Source: Thermoguttaceae bacterium (GTDB lineage: Bacteria; Planctomycetota; Planctomycetia; Pirellulales; Thermoguttaceae). Taken from it: DNA of 36,620 bases. Of the stretch, positions 32,048-36,620 are shown in pieces. The stretch is from positions 1 through 36,620 of the forward strand of contig JAQVKF010000015.1 of assembly GCA_028694795.1 (NCBI GenBank), read 5' to 3'. A program made the translations under genes and the position numbers. The notes beneath the pieces were generated by a model. It had not been told where the DNA came from. It did not search any database and saw only the letters and a list, made by a program, of their open reading frames with translations. Positions within the stretch are counted from its first letter, which is position 1, and each line of letters opens with the position of its first letter.

Positions 32048-34735
32048 TCATGACTTGGTCATATCACCCGATTCGCGTTTCGACTGCCAGACGGCCCAGA
32101 TCAGACCGACAATACCGACCACGATGATGCCCCAGTAAAGACCATCAAACGGCTTACCAGCAACCTGCACGCCAGCCGCGTTCAGCTTTCCAACCACAAT
32201 AGCGTCGTATGGAAGCGACAGACCGAGGATCAACAAGCTGACCATGTTCATCACCTTGAGTAGCGGGTTGATGGCCGGACCAGCGGTATCTTTGAGCGGG
32301 TCACCCACCGTATCACCGGTGATCGCCGCTTTGTGCTTCTCAGAACCTTTACCGGTCGTTTCCGTACGCGGTTCGTCTTCGATGCACTTCTTCGCATTGT
32401 CCCACGCACCACCAGCGTTCGACATGAACACGGCAAGGAGCTGACCACAAACGATCATACCAGCGAGGAAACCAGCGAGAGCAACGGTACCAAGACCGAA
32501 ACCGACGAGCATCGGCAGGAGCAGTGCGAGCAATGCCGGACCGACGAGTTCCTTCTGAGCCGATCCGGTGCAGATGTCAACGACACGCCCGTAATCCGGC
32601 TTCTTCGTACCAGCCCAAATTTCCTTGTCGCGGAACTGCTTACGGCATTCCACCACGATCAAGTACGCCGCACGACCAACCGCACGAATCGTCATCGAGC
32701 TGAAAAGGAACGGAGCCGCGCCACCGATCAACAGACCGACGAACAACTTCGGATCCGCAACGGACAACCAAGAAGCAACCGCTGTCTTAATTTCCGCAGC
32801 GACTTTCGCCGCTTCACCCTGACCACCAGAACCTACGCAAACGATGAAGCTATTGAACATGGAAACCGCCGCGATAACAGCAGAACCAATCGCAATACCC
32901 TTCGTGATCGCCTTCGTCGTGTTACCAACCGCATCCAAGTCCGCCAAAATCTGACGTGCCTTGTCATATGTGCCTTTACCACTACGAGCGTCCATCTCTT
33001 CTTTATCGTAACCCATTTCGCCGATACCGTTCGCGTTGTCCGCCACCGGGCCAAACACGTCCATCGAGATCGTGTTACCGGTCAACGTCAACATACCGAT
33101 ACCGCACATCGCAACGCTATAACCAACGAACGTCGCGTCCGCACCACTGTAAACCAACACCGAAGCCATGATCGAGGCCGCGATGATCAACACCGTCATC
33201 ACGGTGCTCTCGTAACCCAACGCGAAACCGGCAATGATGTTCGTCGCGTGACCCGTATCACAGGACTTCACAACTTCCTTCACTGGCGAGTATTCGGTGC
33301 CCGTGTAGTATTCGGTGCACTTGTTCAAGCAGACCGCCAAAACAATACCGATCAAGCACGCCCAAGCGGGACGCATATCCAAACCAACCTGACCAAAGTT
33401 GGCCCAAGCGGCCGTCGGAGCATCGATACCCATCTGGGTGAACTGTTCCGGCGTGAAGTGCATGTAGAAGAAGCTCAACGCAATGAAACCAATAATACTG
33501 ATGGTCGCACCAATGAGGAAACCCTTGTTGACGCTCTTCATCGCTTCCGCGACAGATCCCTTATCGCCGGCACGGACGCTGTACGTCGAGATGATCGACG
33601 CCAACACACCAATCGCACGAACGAGAAGCGGGAAAATAACACCCTTGTGACCATAGCTCGCAAGACCAAGAATCATGGCCGCGACAATCGTCACTTCATA
33701 GCTCTCGAAAATATCCGCCGCCATACCAGCACAGTCACCCACGTTGTCACCCACGTTGTCCGCGATCGTCGCCGCGTTACGGGGGTCGTCTTCCGGAATA
33801 CCAGCTTCCAACTTACCAACAAGGTCTGCACCAACGTCAGCGGCCTTTGTGTAGATACCACCACCAACACGCATGAACAACGCAAGTAGCGTTCCACCGA
33901 AACCAAAACCAAGCAACGCCTCATACGCTTCCGTACCGTAGATCAAGAAGATCATCGTACCACCGAGGAGGCCAAGGCCGTCCGTCAGCATACCCGTGAT
34001 CGTACCAGTACGATAGCCAAGCTGCAGCGCGTGACCAAAGCTGGTCTCCGCCGCGGCCGCAACACGGAGGTTACCAGCCGTCGCCAAACGCATACCCACG
34101 AAACCAACCGTACCGGAGAACAACGCACCGATCGCAAACGCGCCCGCACGGCCCCAAGCAAAACCGGCTTCCAAACCACTGGCCGTCGCTCCGAAGTACA
34201 GAGCAAACGTGATCACAACGATCAAACATGCGACCACGCGGAACTGGCGGAACAAGTAGGCGTTCGCACCTTCACGAACAGCCGCGGCAATCGCCTTCAT
34301 CTTGTCCGTTCCCTGGCCCGCACCGTAGACCTGCTTGACCAGCGTCGCCGCGTAAAGCAGACCCGCAATGGCGATCACGAGGTTCAGTACGAGAGCAGCC
34401 TTTTCGTACCACGGATATCCCGTCGTGCCGTCAGCGTTCCCAATGGTGAACGGCTCAAACCAGTGAAGACCAAACTTCGGAGCCTCCGCCGCTACTGTCG
34501 CATCTGCTGCCGGATCTGCTGCTTCGGGTGCTGCCACCGCTGCATCTGCTGCCGGGGCAACATTCGCCGCCGGCGCTGGTGCTGGTGTTTCGGTCGAAAC
34601 TACCGCGGCCGTATCGGTCACATTCGGTGCCTGATCTTGCATTACCCAGCCGGTACCCGCGACGAGACCGACCGCCAGAAACGCGAGCCAAAGAGTGTAA
34701 AGACGACTCTTGGTTCTACTAACCTGCTTTGTCAT
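32048..34735 (-). CDS. hppA: membrane-bound proton-translocating pyrophosphatase, K+-independent type
   Basis: 895 residues with GGAG 12 bases ahead of the ATG. It couples hydrolysis (or synthesis) of pyrophosphate to ion pumping across a membrane. Substrate-site motifs: GGGIYTKAADVGADLVGKLE (291-310), IPEDDPRNAATIADNVGDNV (313-332), DVFGPVADNANGIGEM (559-574) and AITGDTVGDPLKDTAGPA near the C-terminus. GNTTKAITKG has Lys608 and Thr611, the signature of K+-independent proton pumps; K+-dependent enzymes have Ala and Gly there. About 16 membrane helices are expected. The N-terminus has a first helix, then an Ala/Pro/Val-rich stretch (~40-86, repeated APAANVAPAADAAVAAPEAA) and an aromatic segment before the core, which starts at ~110. 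It is transcribed alone with its own terminator. Confidence 0.96.
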   Translation of the reverse strand: MTKQVSRTKSRLYTLWLAFLAVGLVAGTGWVMQDQAPNVTDTAAVVSTETPAPAPAANVAPAADAAVAAPEAADPAADATVAAEAPKFGLHWFEPFTIGNADGTTGYPWYEKAALVLNLVIAIAGLLYAATLVKQVYGAGQGTDKMKAIAAAVREGANAYLFRQFRVVACLIVVITFALYFGATASGLEAGFAWGRAGAFAIGALFSGTVGFVGMRLATAGNLRVAAAAETSFGHALQLGYRTGTITGMLTDGLGLLGGTMIFLIYGTEAYEALLGFGFGGTLLALFMRVGGGIYTKAADVGADLVGKLEAGIPEDDPRNAATIADNVGDNVGDCAGMAADIFESYEVTIVAAMILGLASYGHKGVIFPLLVRAIGVLASIISTYSVRAGDKGSVAEAMKSVNKGFLIGATISIIGFIALSFFYMHFTPEQFTQMGIDAPTAAWANFGQVGLDMRPAWACLIGIVLAVCLNKCTEYYTGTEYSPVKEVVKSCDTGHATNIIAGFALGYESTVMTVLIIAASIMASVLVYSGADATFVGYSVAMCGIGMLTLTGNTISMDVFGPVADNANGIGEMGYDKEEMDARSGKGTYDKARQILADLDAVGNTTKAITKGIAIGSAVIAAVSMFNSFIVCVGSGGQGEAAKVAAEIKTAVASWLSVADPKLFVGLLIGGAAPFLFSSMTIRAVGRAAYLIVVECRKQFRDKEIWAGTKKPDYGRVVDICTGSAQKELVGPALLALLLPMLVGFGLGTVALAGFLAGMIVCGQLLAVFMSNAGGAWDNAKKCIEDEPRTETTGKGSEKHKAAITGDTVGDPLKDTAGPAINPLLKVMNMVSLLILGLSLPYDAIVVGKLNAAGVQVAGKPFDGLYWGIIVVGIVGLIWAVWQSKRESGDMTKS

Positions 34736-35378
34736 TGCTCTGAAAACTCCTTATGGTAATGGACTTTTACCTCGTCAAGAAACGGATCGCGTGCGATATC
34801 GTGTCCTGATGCAAAGTAATACTTCACTATATGTGTCGAGGAAACTTCTGCAGGAAAAGCGTACGACTCCAAAGATCTAGTCGATCATCCGTAAAGGGTA
34901 CTCCTGTAGATTCCCCAAGCTCTACTACCTTACCCGAATTCACTCCAATATATGACCCCATAGTTTAATTTATTCCTAAAAATCGTCAACCGGGAGGAGG
35001 CGTTTTCGCGCAGAAATTATCGATATTACCCGTTTTTGGTCAGATCACTCCGAAGCCGGGGCGCACACGCACGAAAATCTCCAAGCTGCTTTTGGGGAAC
35101 CACCCTATATTTCCAAGACTTAGAAGGTATAATGGGGGTGAGGTGACAGTGCTTGGTTTGAGAGCTTGAAATCAACGGCTCGTTTTTCGTTACGAGTCGC
35201 TTTCCGCGATCGTTTCGGATCAATGAGTTTTTAAGTGGAATCGTATATCTCTTCCTATAAAACGATAGAACAGTATGACGTCGGCGTGGCTTTCGGTGGC
35301 GGTCCACTGACGACGGCCTATTGGACGTAATCATTCCGAGGAAGTTGGTATTCCTGAGGCAAAAAGGGAGTTTTCCTA
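34736..35378. other. long divergent intergenic region (hppA / response regulator)
   Basis: Holds the promoters of hppA (minus) and the NarL-type regulator (plus). A perfect TATAAT lies at 35128-35133 on the plus strand but no good -35 precedes it; it would leave a ~240-base leader. A segment just before the regulator (GTTGGTATTCCTGAGGCAAAAAG, ~35344-35366) is loosely like the GTTGG...GGTAAAAA repeat module but too diverged to call. No gene seen. Confidence 0.35.
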
Positions 35379-36011
35379 ATGAGTATCCGTGTTCTAACGG
35401 CGGACGATCATGAAGTGGTACGAGCAGGGCTGCGTGCCATGTTGGCGGGGTCTGATATCGAGGTTATTGGCGAGGCAGCAAACGGTAATCAAGCGGTGTC
35501 AGCCACGTTGGCTCTGTGTCCCGACTTGGTGTTATTAGATATTCGGTTACCAGATGATGATGGCCTCAGCGCGATGGGACGAATCCGGATCGAACGACCG
35601 AAACAACCCATTTTGGTGCTTTCTACCTACGATAATCCGACCTACATCGCGCGAGCGGTCGCACTCGGTCCAGGGGGATATCTGCTGAAATCGTGTACAC
35701 GTGACGAACTCTGTTCGACGATTCGACGCGTCGCTTCCGGTGAAAACGCTTGGACCCGCGAAGAATTGCGGCGTGTCACAGGCGCCCTTGCGGTACCACG
35801 GTTTTCATCCGACGTCGAAGTACCACTCACACAACGTGAAAGCGAGGTGTTGCGTCAGCTCGCGCATGGTCTGACGAATCGTGAAATCGCGCAGGCACTC
35901 CATATTAGTTATGAAACGGTCAAAGAACACGTTCAGCACATTTTGCGAAAGGTGGGCGTTTCAGACCGCACACAAGCCGCAGTCTGGGCCGTGCGCAAAC
36001 AGATCGTATAA
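35379..36011 (+). CDS. NarL/FixJ-family response regulator
   Basis: 210 residues. The receiver domain (1-120) has the acidic pair D9-D10 in TADDHEVVRAGL, the phospho-acceptor D54 in LVLLDIRLPDDDGL, the switch Ser/Thr in LVLSTYDN, and the conserved Lys in YLLKS. The C-terminal LuxR-type helix-turn-helix (~150-205) has LTQRESEVLRQLAHGLTNRE, IAQALHISYETVKEHVQHIL, RKVGV. It activates or represses genes when phosphorylated by a sensor kinase. No kinase gene is in the window. The Shine-Dalgarno-like GGGAG ~10 bases ahead of the ATG supports the start. Confidence 0.93.
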   Translation: MSIRVLTADDHEVVRAGLRAMLAGSDIEVIGEAANGNQAVSATLALCPDLVLLDIRLPDDDGLSAMGRIRIERPKQPILVLSTYDNPTYIARAVALGPGGYLLKSCTRDELCSTIRRVASGENAWTREELRRVTGALAVPRFSSDVEVPLTQRESEVLRQLAHGLTNREIAQALHISYETVKEHVQHILRKVGVSDRTQAAVWAVRKQIV

Positions 36012-36427
36012 CTGCTCCGCCGCGGACGATGTTCCCCTGCGGATATTCCCCTTTCGCCCTATAGGGGGATGAGGGGATACACCGTTAGGCCCCAAATATC
36101 TCACCTGAAAAAAGGTATGCAGGACTATCCGACACGGGGATTCCCTTCTACGGGGATTCTCCATTCCTGCACGGCTTTGTCCCTGCATGAGATTAGTACA
36201 GTTCTGTGCTGTACCGTCACGTCTTCGAAGAAAATCACTGGTGCATCGTACAAAGCAAAGCTGATATTTTTCATTGAGGTGACCACTAAACAAATCTACT
36301 CAACGGTTTTGAAAAACACCCCATGAGGTTGCGATGAAACGTAGATGAAAATATCAAAGTCTCACCGCAACATGATGGAAAGTCTTCTTAAACAGCTAAT
36401 CATACAAATCTGTATGTTTAATCACCT
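36012..36427. other. intergenic region between convergent genes
   Basis: No gene with protein-like content seen. A weak hairpin (CATACA, GATT on the minus strand, TGTATG) at ~36402-36417 lies 10-25 bases past the stop of the DUF1559 gene without a T-run. A GC/C-rich stretch at 36040-36080 with AGGGGGATGAGGGG is not clearly structured. Confidence 0.35.
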
Positions 36428-36620
36428 TCATTGCAGTTGGGCAACTTCACCGCCATTACGGCTTGCGAAAGCCTGCAACACTTTTAGATCAGTCGAATCG
36501 CTGACAAAACGCACCGAGGCATCGCATAACGCGAACTGCGTTCCACCAGAATGATGGCTCGAGAAGGAACCATTGTTATAATACGAAGTATACACTTCGT
36601 GCATCGGATCTTCTTTGTTT
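36428..36620 (-). CDS. DUF1559 (prepilin-type, H-X9-DG) protein, C-terminal 63 residues only
   Basis: The minus strand is open from the right edge (first full codon at 36619) to TGA at 36428-36430. The 63 residues include SYYNNGSFSSHHSGGTQFAL, then CDASVRFVSDSTDLKVLQAF and ASRNGGEVAQLQ. This is the C-terminal H-X9-DG region of the DUF1559 family, pilin-like secreted proteins found in very large numbers in planctomycetes; they carry an N-terminal prepilin cleavage/methylation helix, which lies outside the window. Here the motif reads H-X9-D-A rather than D-G. The usual closing pattern (LQALASRNGGE-like) is present. The role of the family is unknown. Confidence 0.88.
   Translation of the reverse strand, partial: NKEDPMHEVYTSYYNNGSFSSHHSGGTQFALCDASVRFVSDSTDLKVLQAFASRNGGEVAQLQ

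Noticed and set aside
32333-33889. 518-codon plus-strand frame opposite hppA
   Set aside because: It is antisense to the well-supported pyrophosphatase gene; the product is an Arg/Thr/Asn-rich artefact of the complementary codons.
35026-35334. 102-codon minus-strand frame between hppA and the NarL-type regulator
   Set aside because: Very basic random-looking product with no ribosome-binding site or family match.

Overview
The window looks like a chromosomal segment of a planctomycete (Planctomycetota, possibly Pirellulales or Thermoguttaceae-like). The evidence is the C-terminus of a DUF1559 prepilin-like protein at the right edge, an ECF sigma factor with a large single-pass anti-sigma-like partner, many exported proteins of lineage-restricted type, a proton-pumping pyrophosphatase with an Ala/Pro-rich N-terminus, and short operons separated by long intergenic regions. 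I see no phage genes, transposase, CRISPR array or rRNA. One tRNA-Ser(GGA) is present.

Layout, left to right. 1-738 (-): 5' part of an unrecognised gene, cut by the edge. 902-1552 (-): Nudix hydrolase. 1877-3175 (+): FadL-type outer-membrane channel. 3813-5165 (-): exported TolB-like/beta-sandwich protein. 5660-9329 (+): etfB-etfA-acyl-CoA dehydrogenase operon. 9579-9662: tRNA-Ser, followed by a 21-bp tandem duplication and a strong terminator. 10187-11212 (-): TIM-barrel sugar-phosphate isomerase-like protein. 11406-12683 (-): phenylacetate-CoA-ligase family enzyme. 13009-13731 (+): OmpR/KdpE-type regulator. 13948-15213 (+): proA. 15445-19833 (-): PDZ protein, anti-sigma-like protein and ECF sigma factor. 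20183-20515 (+): small unknown protein. 20702-20986: array of 85-bp repeats. 21116-21505 (+): crcB fluoride channel. 22032-25278 (+): rimO, pgsA and a pterin-binding methyltransferase. 25544-26962 (-): fumC. 27236-28033 (-): zinc-knuckle membrane protein. 28365-28736 (+): small membrane protein. 28879-31860 (-): giant double metallopeptidase. 32048-34735 (-): hppA. 35379-36011 (+): NarL-type regulator. 36428-36620 (-): DUF1559 C-terminus.

The left third has a lipid/acyl-acid theme: FadL-type uptake, ETF with an acyl-CoA dehydrogenase, and an acyl/aryl-CoA ligase could together serve uptake, activation and oxidation of hydrophobic acids. The middle holds a probable envelope-response module (sigma, anti-sigma-like and PDZ proteins, all on the minus strand). 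The right part is housekeeping: RimO, PgsA, C1 transfer, fumarase and the proton pump.

The most unusual items are (i) a family of intergenic repeats: an 85-bp tandem array whose two hairpins are conserved through G-U wobble changes, plus related dispersed copies; (ii) a single 993-residue exported protein joining a basic-secretory-protein-type peptidase (HELVH) to a DUF885-like peptidase (HEGYPGHH); and (iii) a crcB gene that appears to start at ATT. All functional calls come from reading motifs by eye; no database search was run.
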